From the NCBI RefSeq assembly GCF_947179515.1, contig NC_067477.1:143072465-143136464 (forward strand): 64,000 bases of DNA, in the 5' to 3' direction. Position numbers and translations under genes: made by a program. The notes beneath the pieces are model-generated. The model worked only from the letters and a program-made list of their open reading frames with translations. It searched no databases and was not told the origin of the DNA. The stretch is from Apodemus sylvaticus. Its lineage: Eukaryota; Chordata; Mammalia; Rodentia; Muridae. Shown here piece by piece: positions 26,940-41,500 of this stretch. Position 1 is the first letter of the stretch; every line of letters starts with the position of its first letter.

Positions 26940-29900
26940 CGAGTTACAACGTGCTTTTTAGGAGATACAAGCTAATTTTGTACGATGCGTTAATTCTTCT
27001 TGTAAGGTGTTTCCAATACGTAAGTATTTGTCTTTACTCTGAAACACTGTATTTCCTTATAACGTGGTATTCTTATATATTCTTTCGAGAGAAAACTATC
27101 CTGTGCGTTCCCTTTTGAGGCTACACGCGGAGACATACACGCAACACCAAAGCTTTTCAAGTTACAACATGTTGTTTATGAATAAAAAGATAATTTCGCA
27201 CGATGCGGGATTTCCTTAAAACGTGGTTTTCTGACAAATTTTGACAAAAGAAAATTCTCCTGTGGGTTATCTTTTGAGGCTACACGTTTAGACGTACACG
27301 TCACATCAAATCTTTTCGAGTTACCACGTGTTGTTTAGGAGATACAAGCTTATTTTGTACGATGCGTTATTTTTTCTTGTAAAGTGTTTCCAATATGTAC
27401 TTATTTGCCTTTACTCTGCAAAATTGTATTTCTTTATAACGTGGTATTCTTACATTTTCTTTCGAGAGAAAACTCTCCTGTGCCTTCTCTTTTGAGGCTC
27501 CACGCTTAGACATACGCGCAACACCATAGCTTTTCGAGTTACAACATGTTGTTTAGGAAAAAGAAGATGATTTTGCACGATGCGGGATTTCCTTAATACG
27601 TGGTTTTCTGAAAAATTTTAACGAAAGAAAATTCTCCTGTGGGTTCTCTTTTAAAGCTACACGTTTAGACGTACATGCCACACCAAATCTTTTTGAGTTA
27701 CAACATGTTGTTTAGGAGATACAAGCTAATTTTGTACTATGCGTTAATTCTTTACGTAAAGTGTTTCGAATACATACGTGTTTGTCTTTACTCTGCAACA
27801 CTGTATTTCCTTATAACGTGGTATTCTTACATATTCTTTCGAGAAAAAACTCTCCTGTGCATTCTCTTTTGAGGCTACATGCTTAGACATACACGCAACT
27901 CCAGAGCTTTTCGAGTTACAACTTGTTGTTTAGAAAAAACAAGATAATTTCGCACGATGCTAGTTTTCCTTAAAACGTGGTTTCTGACAAATTTTGATGA
28001 AAGAAAATTCACCTGTGGGTTCTCTTTTGAGGCTACACCTTTAGACGTACACACCACACCAAAACTTTTTGAGTTACACCGTGCTGTTTAGAAGATACAA
28101 GCAAATTTTTTTTACGATGCGTTATTTCTTCTCGTAAAGTTTAAGTTTTTCCAATACATACGTTTTTGTCTTTACTCTGCAACTCTGTATTTCCTTATAA
28201 CGTGGTATTCTTACATATTCTTTCGAGAGAAAACTCTCCTGTGCGTTCTCTTTTGAGGCTACACGCTTAGACAAAAACGCAACACCACAGCTTTTCGAGT
28301 TACAACGTGTTCTTTAGGAAAAACAAGATAATAACGCACGATGCAGTATTTCCTTAAAACGTGGTTTCTGACAAATATTGACAAAAGAAAATATTCCCGA
28401 GGGTTCTCTTTTGAGGCTACACGTTTAGACGTACATGCCACACCAAATCTTTTCGAGTTACAACGTGTTGTTTAGGAGATACAAGCTAATTTTTTAAGAT
28501 GCGTTATTTCTTCTCGTAAAGTTTAAGTGTTTCCAATATGTATGTATTTGCCTTTACTCTGCAACACTGTTTTCCTTATAACGTGGTATTCTTGCATATT
28601 CTTTCGAGAGAAAACTCTCCTGTGCGTTCTCTTTTGAGGCTAAACGCTTAGACATACACGCAACACCAAAGCTTTTCGAGTTACAACGTGTTTTTTAGGA
28701 AGAACAAGATAATTTCTCACGATGCGGGATTTCCTTAAAACGTGGTTTTCTGACAAATTTTGACGAAAGAAATTTGTCCTGTGGTTCTCTTTGAGGCTAC
28801 ACGTTTAGATGTACACGCCACACCAAATCTTTTCGAGTTACAACGTGTTGTTTAGGAGATACAAGCTAATTTTGTACGATGCTTTATTTCATCTCGTAAA
28901 GTTTAAGGGTTTCCAATACGAAAGTATTTGTCATTATTCTGCAACAGTGTACTTCCTTATAATGTGGTATTCTTACATATTCTTTCGAGAGAAAACTCTC
29001 CTGTGTGTTCTCTTTTGAGGCTACACGCTTAGACATACACGCAACACCAAAGCTTTTCGAGTTACAACGCGTTGATTAGGAAAAACAAGATAATTTCGCA
29101 CGATGCGGGATTTCCTTAATACGTGGTTTTCTGACAAATTTTGACCAAAGAAAATTCTCCTGTGTGTTCTCTTTTGAGGCTACACGTTTAGACGTACAGG
29201 TCACACCAAATCTTTTCGAGTTACAACGTGTTGTTTAGGAGATACAAGCTAATTTTTTACGATGCGTTATTTCTTCTCATAAAGTGTTTCCAATGAGTAC
29301 GTATTTGTCTTTACTCTGCAACACTGTATTTCCTTATAAGGTGGTATTCTTACATATTCTTTTTAGAGAAAACTCTCCTGTGTGCTCTCTTTTGTGTCTA
29401 CACGCTTAGACATACACGCAACTCCAAAGCTTTTCGAGTTACAACGCATTGTTTAGGAAAAACAAGATAATTTTGCACGATAAGGGATTTCCTTAAAACG
29501 TTGTTTTCTTACATATTTTGACGATAAAAAATTCTCCTGTCGGTTCTCTTTTGAGGCTACACATTTAGACGTACACGTCACACCAAATATTTTCGAGTTA
29601 CAACGTGTTGTTTAGGAGATACAAGCTAATTTTGTATGATTTTTTATTTCTTCTCTTAAAGTTTTACAATATGTACGTATTTGTCTTTACTCTTCAACAC
29701 TGTATTTCCTTATAACGTGGTATTCTTACATATTCTTTCGAGAGAAAACTCTCCTTGCATTCCTTTTAGAGGCTACACACTTAGATATACATGCAACACC
29801 AAAGCTTTTCGAGTTACAACGTGTTGTTTACGAAAAACAAGATAATTTCGCACGATGCGGGATTTCCTTAAAACGTGGTTTTATGACAAATTTTGACGAA

Positions 29901-32900
29901 AGAAAACTCTCCTGTGGGTTCTCTTTTGAGGATACACGTTTAGACGTACACGACACACCAAATCTTTTCGAGTTACAACATGTTGTTTAGGACATACAAG
30001 CAAATTTTGCAAGATGCGTTATTTCTCTCATAAAGTGTTTCCAGTATGTATGTATTTGTCTTTACTCTGCCACACTGTATTTCCTTATAACGTGGTATTC
30101 TTATATATTCTTTTGAGAGAAAACTCTCCTATGCGTTCTCTTTTGGGGCTACATGCTTAGACATACACCCAACACCAAAGCTTTTCGAGTTAAAACGTGT
30201 TGTTTAGGAAGAACAAGATAATTTCTCACGATGCGCGATTTCCTTAAAACGTGGTTTTCTGAAAAATTTTGACAAAAGAAAATTGTCCTGTGGGTTCTCT
30301 TTTGAGGCTACACGTTTAGACGTACATGCCACACCAAATCTTTTCGAGTTACAACGTGTTGTTTAGGAGATACAAGCTAATTTTGTACGATGCTTTAATT
30401 CATCTCGTAAAGTTTAAGGGTTTCCAATACATACGTGTTTGTCTTTACTCTGTAACACTGTATTTCCTTATAACGTGGTATCCTTTCATATTCTTTCGAG
30501 AGAAAACTCTCCTGTGCGTTCTCTTTGGAGGCTACACGCTTAGACATACACGCAACAGCAAAGCCTTTCGAGTTACAACATGTTGCTTAGGAAGAACAAG
30601 ATAATTTCCCACGATGCGGGATTTCCTTAAAACGTGGTGTTCTGACAAATTTTGATGAAAGAAAATACTCCTGTGGGTTCTCTTTTGAGGCTACACCTTT
30701 AGACGTACACACCACACCAAATCTTTTTGAGTTACACCGTGCTGTTTAGGAGATACAAGCTATTTTTTTTTTACGATGCGTTATTTCTTCTCATAAAGTT
30801 TAAGTGTTTCCAATACATACGTTTTTGTCTTTACACTGCAACTCTGTATTTCCTTATAACGTGGTATTCTTACATATTCTTTCGAGAGAAAACTCTCCTG
30901 TGCATTCTCTTTTGAGGCTACACGCTTAGACATACAGGCAACACCACAGCTTTTCGAGTTACAATGTGTTGTTTAGGAAAAACAAGATAATTTAGCACGA
31001 TGCGGGATTTCCTTAAAACGTGGTTTTCTGACAAATTTTGACGAAAGAAAATACTCCTGAGGTTTCTCTTTTGAGGCTACACGTTTAGACGTACACGCCA
31101 CACCAAATCTTTTCGAGTTACAACGTGTTATTTAGGAGATACAAGCTAATTTTTTAAGATGCATTATTTCTTCTCGTAAAGTTTAAGTGTTTCCAATACG
31201 TACATATTTGCCTTTACTCTGCAACACTGTTTTCCTAATAACGTGGTATTCTTACATATTCCTTCGAGAGAAAACTCTCCTGTGCGTTCTCTTTTGAGGC
31301 TACACGCTTAGACATACATGCAACACCAAAACTTTTCGAGTTACAACGTGTTGTTTAGGAAGAACAAGATAATTTCTCACGATGCGGGATTTCCTTAAAA
31401 CGAGGTTTGCTGACAAATTTTGACCAAAGAAAATTGTCCTGTGGGTTCTCTTTTGGGGCTACACGTTTAGACGTACAAGCCACACCAAATCTTTTCCAGT
31501 AAAAACGTGTTGTTTAGGAGATACAAGCTAATTTTGTACGATGCTTTAATACATCTCGTAAAGTTTAAGTGTTTCCAATATGTACGCTTTCGTCTTTACT
31601 CAGCAACACTGTACTTCCTTATAAAGTGGTATTCTTAACTATTCTTTCGAGAGAAAACTCTCCTGTGCGTTCTCTCTTGAGGCTACATGCTTAGACATAC
31701 ACGCAACACCAAATCTTTTCGAGTTACAATGTGTTGTTTAGGAAAAACAAGATAATTTCGCACGATGCGGGGTTTCCTTAGTACGTGGTTTTCTGACAAA
31801 TTTTGACCAAAGAAAATTCTCCTGTGCGTTCTCTTTTGAGGCTACACGTTTAGCCGTACACGCCACACCAAATCTTTTCGAGTTACAACCTGTTGTTTAG
31901 GAGATACAAGCTAATTTTTTTACGATGCGTTATTTCTTCTCGTAAAGTGTTTCCAATAAGTACGTATTTGTCTTTACTCTGCAACACTGTGTTTCCTTAT
32001 AACGTGGTATTCTTACATATTCTTTCGAGAGAAAACTCTCCTGTGCGTTCTCTTTTGAGGCTACATGCTTAGACATACACGCAACACCAAAGCTTTTCGA
32101 GTTACAACGTGTTTTTTAGGAAGAACAAGATAATTTCTCACGATGCGGGATTTCCTTAAAACATGGTTTTCTGACAAATTTTGACGAAAGAAATTTGTCC
32201 TGTGGTTCTCTTTGAGGCTACACGTTTAGATGTACATGCCACACCAAATCTTTTCGAGTTACAACGTGTTGTTTAGGAGATACAAGCTAATTTTGTACGA
32301 TGCTTTATTTCATCTCGTAAAGTTTAAGGGTTTCCAATACGAAAGTATTTGTCATTATTCTGCAACAGTGTACTTCCTTATAATGTGGTATTCTTACATA
32401 TTCTTTCGAGAGAAAACTCTCCTGTGTGTTCTCTTTTGAGGCTACACGCTTAGACATACACCCAACACCAAAGCTTTTCGAGTTACAACGCGTTGTTTAG
32501 GAAAAACAAGATAATTTCACACGATGCGGGATTTCCTTAATACGTGGTTTTCTGACAAATTTTGACCAAAGAAAATTCTCCTGTGGGTTCTCTTTTGAGG
32601 CTACACGTTTAGACGTACACGCCACACCAAATCTTTTGGAGTTTCAATGTGTTGTTTAGGAGATACAAGCTAATTTTTTACGATATGTTATTTCTTCTCA
32701 TAAAGTATTTCCAATAAGTACGTATTTGTCTTTAATCTGCAACACTGTATTTTCTTATAACGTGGTATTCTTACACATTCTTTCGAGTGAAAACTCTCCT
32801 GTATGCTCTCTTTTGAGTCTACACGCTTAAACATACATGCAACACCAAAGCTTTTCGAGTTACAAGGTTTTGTTTAGGAAAAACAAGATAATTTCGCACG

Positions 32901-34519
32901 ATGCGGGATTTCATAAACGTGGTTTTCTGAATATTTGACGAAAGAAAATTCTCCTATGGGTTCTCTCTTGAGGCTACACGTTTAGACGTACACGCCACAC
33001 AAAGTCTTTTCGAGTTACAACGTGTTGTTTAGGAGATATGAGCTAATTTTGTACGATGCTTTATTTCATCTCGTAAAGTTTAAGGGTTTCCAATACGTAC
33101 CTATTTGTCTTTACTCTGAAACACTGTATTTCCTTATAACGTGGTATTCTTACATATTCTTTTGAGAGAAAACTCTCCTGTGTGTTCTCTTTTGAGGCTA
33201 CATGCTGAGACATACACGCAACACCATAGCTTTTCGAGTTAAAACGTGTTGTTTAGGAAAAACAAGATAATTTCGCACGATGCAGGATTTTCTTAATACG
33301 TGGTTTTCTGACAAATTTGACCAAAGAAAATTCTCCTGTGGGTTCTCTTTTGAGGCTACACGTTTAGACGTACACGCCACACCAAATCATTTAGAGTTAC
33401 AACGTGTTGTTTACGAGATACAAGCTAATTTTGTACGATGCGTTATTTCTTCTCTTAAAGTGTTTCCAATATGTACGTATTTGTCTTTACTCTGCAACAC
33501 TGTATTTCCTACAACGTGGTATTCTTACATATTCTTTCGAGAGAAAACTCTCCTGTGCATTCGCTTTTGTGGCTACACACTTAGACATACACGCAACACC
33601 AAAGCTTTTCGAGTTACAACTTGTTGTTTAGGAAAAACAAGATAATTTCGCAGGATGCGGGATTTCGTTAAAACGTGATTTTCTGACAAATTTTGAAGAA
33701 AGAAAATTCTCCTATTGGTTCTCTTTTGAGGCTACACGTTTAGAAGTACACACCACATGAAGTCCTTTCGAGTTACCACGTGTTGTTTAGGAGATACAAG
33801 CTAATTTTTTACGATGCATTATTTCTTCTTGTAAAGTGTTTCCAACAAGTATGTACTTGTCTTTACTCTGCAACACTGTATTTCCTTATAACGTTGTATT
33901 CTTACATGTTCTTTCTAGAGAAAACTCTCCTGTGCATACTCTTTAGAGGCTACACGCTTAGACATACACGCAACAACAAAGCTTTTCGAGTTACAACGTG
34001 TTTTTAAGGAAAAACAAGATAATTTTCACGATGCGGGATTTACTTAAAACGTGGTTTTCTGAAAAATTTTGAAGAAAGAAAGTTATCCTGTGGGTTCTCT
34101 TTTGAGGCTACACGTGTAGACGTACGAGCCACACCAAATCTTTTCGAGTTACAACGTGTTGTTTAGGAGATACAAGCTAATTTTGTACGATGCATTATTT
34201 CTTCTCTTAAAGTGTTTCCAATGGTATGTAATTGTCTTTTCTGTGCAACACTGTATTTCCTTATAACGTGGTATTCTTACATATTCGTTCAAGAGAAAAC
34301 TCTCCTGTGCGTTCTCTATTGAGGCTACACGCTTAGACATACACGCAACACCAAAGCTTTTCGAGTTACAATGTGTTGTTTAGGAAAAACTAGAAAATTT
34401 CACACGAAGCGAGATTTCCATACAACTTGTTTTCTGACAAATTTTGATGAAAGAAAATTCTCCTATGGGTTCTCTTTTGAGGCTACACATTTAGATGTAA
34501 ACGCCACACCAAGTCCTTT
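26940..34519 (-). repeat. Right-arm-only satellite segment, about 20 units
   Basis: The coordinate sum of mirrored pairs jumps from 44,953 to 37,373 within the left arm between about 10,424 and 10,434 (inside TAACTCGAAA). The left sequence matches the partner of 34,5xx before this point and the partner of 26,9xx after it, leaving about 7,580 bp of right-arm satellite unmatched. This is what homologous unequal recombination between units would leave in the left arm (a deletion), or a matching amplification in the right. The segment has its own internal duplications: 28,809-29,018 recurs at 32,230-32,439 (offset 3,421 bp, nine units), and about 28,000-28,700 recurs at about 30,660-31,360 (offset about 2,660 bp, seven units). 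Many units carry the TTTAA insertion type (TAAAGTTTAAG). Confidence 0.8.
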
Positions 34520-37500
34520 CGAGTTACCACGTGTTGTTTAGGAGATACAAGCTAATTTTTTACAATGCGTTATTTCTTCTCGTAAAGTGTTTCCAACAAG
34601 TATGTTTTTGTCTTTACTCTGCAACACTGTATTCCTTATAACGTTGTATTCTTACATGTTCTTTCGAGAGAAAACACTCCTGTGTGTACTCTTTAGAGGC
34701 TACACGCTTAGACATACTCGCAACACCAAAGCTTTTCGAGTTACAACGTGTTGTTTAGGAAAAACAAGATAATTTTGCACGATGCGGGATTTCCTTAAAA
34801 CGTGGTTTTCTGACAAATTTTGACGAAAGAAAATTCTCCTGTGGGTTCTCTTTTGAGGCTACACGTGTAGACATACGGGCCACACCAAATCTTTTCGAGT
34901 TACAACGTGTTGTTTAGGAGATACAAGCTAATTTTGAACGATGCGTTATTTCTTTTCATAAAGTGTTTCCAATATGTATGTATTTGTCTTTACTCTGCAA
35001 AACTGTATTTCCTTATAACGTGGTATTCTTACATATTCGTTCGATAGAAAACTCTCCTGCGCATTCCCTTTAGAGGCTACACACTTAAACATACATGAAA
35101 CACCAAAGCTTTTCGAGTTACAACTTGTTGTTTAGGAAAAACAAGATAATTTCGCAGGATGCGGGATTTCCTTATAACGTGGTTTTCTGACAAATTTTGA
35201 AGAAAGAAAATTCTCCTGTGGGGTCTCTTTTGAGGCTACACTTTTAGACGTACACGCCAAACCAAATCTTTTCGAGTTACCACTTGTTGTTTAGGAGATA
35301 CAAGCTTATATTTTATGATGCGTCATTTCTTCTCGTAAAGTGTTTCCAATATTTATGTTTTTGTCTTTACTCTGCAACACTGTATTTCCTTATAACGTTG
35401 TAGTCTTACATGTTCCTTTGAGAGAAAACTCTCCTGTGCATTCTCTTTTGAGGCTACACGCTTAGATATACACGCAACACCAAAGCTTTTTGAGTTACAA
35501 CGTGTTGTTTAGGAAAAACAAGATAATTTTGCACGATGCGGAATTTCCTTAAAACGTGGTTATCTAATTTTGATGAAAGAAAATTCTCCTGTTGGTTCTC
35601 TTTTGAGGCTACACGTTTAGACGGACACGCCAAACCAAATCTTTTCGAGTTACCACGTGTTGTTAGGAGATACAAGGTAACTTTGTATGATGTATTATTT
35701 CTTCTCGTAAAGTGTTTCCAATATGTACTTATTTGTCTTTACTCTGCAAAATTGTATTTCCTAATAACGTGGTATTCTTACATATTCTCTCGAGAGAAAA
35801 CTATCCTGTGCCTTCTCTTTTGAGGCTCCACGCTTAGACATACACGCAACACTAAACTTTTCGAGTAACAATATGTTGTTTAGGAAAAAGAAGATGGTTT
35901 CACACGATGCGGGATTTCCTTAAAACTTGGTTCTGTGAAAAATTTTGATGAAAGAAAATTCTCCTGTGGGTTCTCCTTTGAGGCTACACGTTTAGACGTA
36001 CAGGCCACACCAAATCTTTTCGAGTTACAACTTGTTGTTTAGGAGATACAAGCTAATTTTGTACTACGCGTTAATTCTTCTCGTAAAGTGTTTCCAATAC
36101 GTATGTGTTTGTCTTTACTCTGCAACATTGTATTTCCTTATAACGTGGCATTCTTACATATTCTTTCGAGAGAAAACTCTCCTGTGCTTTCTCTTTTGAG
36201 GCTACACGCTTAGACATACACGCAACACCAGAGCTTTTCGAGTTACAACGTGTTGTTTAGGAAAAACTAGATAATTTCGCACAATGCGAGATTTCCTTAA
36301 AACGTGGTTTCTGACAAATTTTGATGAAAGAAAATTCTCCTGTGGGATCTCTTTTGAGGCTACACGTTTAGACGTACAGGCCACACCAAATCTTTTCGAG
36401 TAACAACGTGTTGTTTAGGAGATTCCAGCTAATTTTGTACGATGCGTTAATTCCTCTCGTAAAGTGTTTCCAATATGTACGTATTTGTCTTTACTCTGCA
36501 ACACTGTATTTCCTTATAACGGGGTATTCTTACATATTCTTTCGAGAGAAAACTCTCCTGTGCATTCCCTTTTGAGGCTACACACTTAGACATACACGCA
36601 ACACCAAAGCTTTTCGAGTTACAACTTGTTGTTTAGGAAAAACAAGATAATTTCGCAGGATGCGGGATTTCGTTAAAACGTGGTTTTCTGACAAATTTTG
36701 AAGAAAGAAAATTCTCCAGTGGGTTCTCTTTTGAGGCTACACTTTTAGACGTACACGCCAAACCAAATGTTTTCGAGTTTCCACTTTTTGTTTAGGACAT
36801 ACAAGCTAATATTGTATGATGCGTAATTTCTTCTTGTAAAGTGTTTCCAATAAGTACGTATTTGTCTTTACTCTGCAACACTGTATTTCCTTATAACGTT
36901 GTATTCTTACATGATCTTTCGAGAGAAAACTCTCCTGTGCATTCTCTTTTGAGGCTACACGCTGAGACATACACGCAACACCAAAGCTTTTCGAGTTACA
37001 AGGTGTTGTTTAGGAATAACAAGATAATTTCGCACGATGCGGGATTTCCTTAAAACGTGGTTTTCTGAAAATTTTGACGAAAGAAAATTCTCCTTTGTGT
37101 TCTCTTTTGAGGCTACACGTTTAGACGTACACGCCAAACCAAATCTTTTCGAGTTACCACGTGTTGTTTAGGAGATACAAGCTAATTTTGTACGATGCGT
37201 TATGATGCGTTATTTCTTCTCCTAAAGTGTTTCCAATATGTACTTATTTGCCTTTACTCTGCAAAATTGTATTTCTTTATAACGTGGTATTCTTACATAT
37301 TCTTTCGAGAGAAAACTCTCCTGTACCTTTGCTTTTGAGGCTCCACGCTTAGACATACACGCAACACCAAAGCTTTTTGAGTTACAACATGTTGTTTAGG
37401 AAAAAGAAGATGATTTCGCACGATGCGGGATTTCCTTAAAACGTGGTTTTCTGAAAATTTTTAACGAAAGAAAATTGTCCTGTGGGTTCTCTTTTGAGGC

Positions 37501-37569
37501 AACACGTTTAGACGTACACGCCACACCGAATTTTTTCGAGTTACAACGTGTTGTTTAGGAGATACAAGT

Positions 37570-37578
37570 TAATTTTTT
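37570..37578 (-). other. Empty (pre-integration) site for the truncated L1
   Basis: TAATTTTTT is the reverse complement of the target-site duplication AAAAAATTA found twice around the truncated L1. It sits in the right arm at the mirrored position predicted from pairs on both sides (coordinate sums about 42,840 and 44,953). Here the satellite runs through without interruption. Confidence 0.85.
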
Positions 37579-38526
37579 ACGATGCGTTATTTCTTCTCGT
37601 AAAGTGTTTCCAATATGTACGTATCTGTCTTTACTCTGCAACACTCTATTTCCTTATAACGTGGTATTCTTACATATTCTTTCTAGAAAAAAACTCTCCT
37701 TTACATTCTCTTTTGAGGCTACACGCTTAGACATACACACAACACCAAAGTTTTTCGAGTTACAACGTGTTGTTTAGGAAAAACAAGATAATTTTGCATG
37801 ATGAGGGATTTCCTTATATCGTGGTTTTCTGACAAATTTTGAAGAAAGAAAATTCTCCTGTGGGGTCTCTTTTGAGGCTACACTTTTAGACGTACACGCC
37901 AAACCAAATCTTTTCGAGTTACCACTTGTTGTTTAGGAGATACAAGCTTATATTTTATGATGTGTCATTTCTTCTCGTAAAGTGTTTCCAATATGTACGT
38001 ATTTGTCTTTACTCTCCAACACTGTATTTCCTTATAACGTTGTATTCTTACATGTTCTTTCGAGAGAAAACTCTCCTGTGCATTCTCTTTTGAGGCTACA
38101 CGCTGAGACATACATGCAACACCAAAGCTTTTCGTGTTACAAGTTGTTTAGGAAAAACAAGATAATTTCGCACGATGGGGGATTTCCTTAAAACGTGGTT
38201 TTCTGACAAATTTTGACGAAAGAAAATTCTCCTTTGTGTTCTCTTTTGCGGCTACACGTTTAGACGTACACGCCAAACCAAACCTTTTCGAGTTACCACG
38301 TGTTGTTTAGGAGATACAAGCTAATTTTGTATGATGCGTTATTTCTTCTCCTAAAGTGTTTCCAATATGTACTTATTTGCCTTTACTCGGCAAAATTGTA
38401 TTTCTTTATAACGTCTATTCTTACATATTCTTTTGAGAGAAAACTCTCCTGTGCCTTCGCTTTTGAGGCTCCACGCTTAGACATACACGCAACACCAAAG
38501 TTTTTTGAGTTACAACATGTTGTTTA

Positions 38527-41500
38527 GGAAAAAGAAGATGATTTCGCACGATGCTGGATTTCCTTAAAACGTGGTTTTCTGAAAAATCTAACGAAAGAAA
38601 ATTGTCCTGTGGGTTCTCTTTTGAGGCTACACGTTTAGACGTACACGCCACACCAAATCTTCTCGAGTTACAACGTGTTGTTTAGGAGAAACAAGTTAAT
38701 TTTTTACGATGCGTTATTTCTTCTCGTAGAGAGTTTCCAATATGTACGTATTTGTCTTTACTCTGCAACAATGTATTTCCTTATAACGTGGTATTCTTAA
38801 ATATTCTTTCGAGAAAAAACTCTCCTTTACATTCTCTTTTGAGGCTACACGCTTAGACATACACGCAACACCAAAGCTTTTCGAGTTACAACTTGTTGTT
38901 TAGGAAAAACAAGATAATTTTGCACGATGAGGGATTTCCTTAAAACGTGGTTTTCTCACATATTTTGACGAAAGAAAATTCTCCTGTGGGTTCTCTTTTG
39001 AGGCTACACGTTTACCTGTACACGCCACACCAAATCCTTTCGAGTTACAACCGGTTGTTTAGGAGATACGAGCTAATTTTGTATGATGCATTAGTTCTTC
39101 TCGTAAAGTGTTTCCAATACATACGTATTTGTCTTTACTCTGCAACACTGTATTTCCTTATAATGTGATATTCTTACATATTCTTTTGAGGGAAAACTCT
39201 CCTGTGTGTTCTCTTTTGAGGCTACATGCTTAGACATACACACAACACCAAAGATTTTCGAGTTACAACGTGTTGTTTAGGAAAAACTAGATAATTTCGC
39301 ACAATGCGAGATTTCCTTAAAACGTGGTTTCTGACAAATTTTGATGAAAGAAAATTCTCCTGTGGGTTCTCTTTTGAGGCTACACGTTGAGACGTACACG
39401 TCACACCAAAACTTTTCGAGTTACAACGAGTTGTTTAGGAGACACAAGCTAATTTTGTATGATGCGATATTTCTTCTTTTAAAGTGTTTCCAATATGTAC
39501 GTATTTGTCTTTACTCTGCAACACTGTATTTCCTTATAACGTGGTATTCTTACATATTCTTTCGAGAGAAAACTCTCCTGTGCATTCCCTTTTATGGCTA
39601 CACACTTAGTCATACACGCAACACCAAAGCTTTTCGAGTTACAACTTGTTGTTTAGGAAAAACAAGATAATTTCGCAGGATGCGGGATTTCGTTAAAACG
39701 TGATTTTCTGAAAAATTTTGAAGAAAGAAAATTCTCCTATGGGTTCTCTTTTCAGGCTACACGTTTAGACGTACACGCCACACCAAGTCCTTTCGAGTTA
39801 CCACGTGTTGTTTAGGAGATACAAGCTAATTTTTTACAATGCGTTATTTCTTCTCGTAAAGTGTTTCCATCAAGTATGTATTTGTCTTTACTCTGCAACA
39901 CTGTATTCCCTTATAACGTTGTATTCTTACATGTTCTTTCGAGAGAAAACTCTCCTGTGCGTACTCTTTAGAGGCTACACGCTTAAACATACACGCAACG
40001 CCAAAGATTTTCGAGTTACAATGTGTTGTTTAGGAAAAGCAAGATAATTTCGCACGATGCGAGATTTCCATAAAACGTGGTTTTCTGAAAAATTTTGACA
40101 AAAGAAAGTTTTCCTGTGGGTTCTCTTTTGAGGCTACACGTGTAGAAGTACGAGCCACAACAAATCTTTTCGAGTTCCAATTGTTGTTTAGGAGATACAA
40201 GATAATTTTGTACGATGTGTTATTTCCTCTCTTAAAGTGTTTCCAATACGTACGTATTTGTCTTTATTCTGCAACACTGTATTTTCTCATAACATGGTAT
40301 TCTTACAAATTCTTTCGAGAGAAAACTCTCCTGTGCATTCTCTTTTGAGGCTACAAGCTTAGACAAACACCCAACTCCAAAGCTTTTCGAGTTACAACAT
40401 GTTGTTCAGGAAAAAGAAGATGATTTGGCACGATGCGGGATTTCCTTAAAACGTGGTTTTCTGAAAAATTTTGACGAAAGAAAATTCTCCTGTGGGTTCT
40501 CTTTTGAGGCTACACGTTTAGACGTACACGCCGCACCAAATCTTTTCGAGTTACAACGTTTTGTTTAGGAGATACAAGCTAATTTTCTACGATGCGTTAC
40601 TTCTTCTCGTAAAGTGTTTCCAATATGTACATATTTGTCTGCTCTGCAACACTGTATTTCCTTATAACGTGGTATTCTTACATATTATTTCGAGAGAAAA
40701 CTATCCTGTGCGTTCTCTTTTGAGGCTACACACTTAGACATACAGGCAACACCAAAGCTTTTCGAGTTACAACATGTTGTTTAGGAAAAACAAGATAATA
40801 TCGCACGATGCAGGATTTCCTTAAAACGTGGTTTTCTGACAAATTTTGACGAAAGAAAATTCTCCTGTCGGTTCACTTTTGGGGCTACACATTTAGACGT
40901 ACACGCCACACCAAATCCTTTAGAGTTACCACGTGTTGTTTAGGAGATACAAGCTAATTTTGTATGATGCATTATTTCTTCTCGTAAAGTGTTTCCAATA
41001 CGTACGTATTTGTCTTTACTCTGCAACACTGTATTTCCTTTTAACGTTGTATTATTACATGTTCTTTTGAGAGAAAACTCTCCTGTGCATTGTCTTTAGA
41101 GGCAACATGCTCAGACATACACGCAACACCAAAGCTTTTCGAGTTACAACGTGTTGTTTAGGAAAAACAAGATAATTTTGCACGATGCGGGATTTCCTTA
41201 AAACGTGGTTCTTTGACAAATTTTGACGAAAAAAAGTTCTCCTGTTGGTTCTCTTTTGAGGCTACAAGTGTAGAAGTACGAGCCACACCAAATATTTTCG
41301 AGTTATAACGTGTTGTTTAGGAGATACAAGCAAATTTTGTACGATGCGTTATTTCTTCCCTAAATTGTTTCCAATATGTCGTTATTTATCTTTACTCTGC
41401 AACACTGTATTTTCTTATAACGTGGTATTCTTACATATTCTTTCGAGGGAAAACTCTCCTGTGCATGCTCTTTTGAGGCTACACGCTTAGACGAACACGC

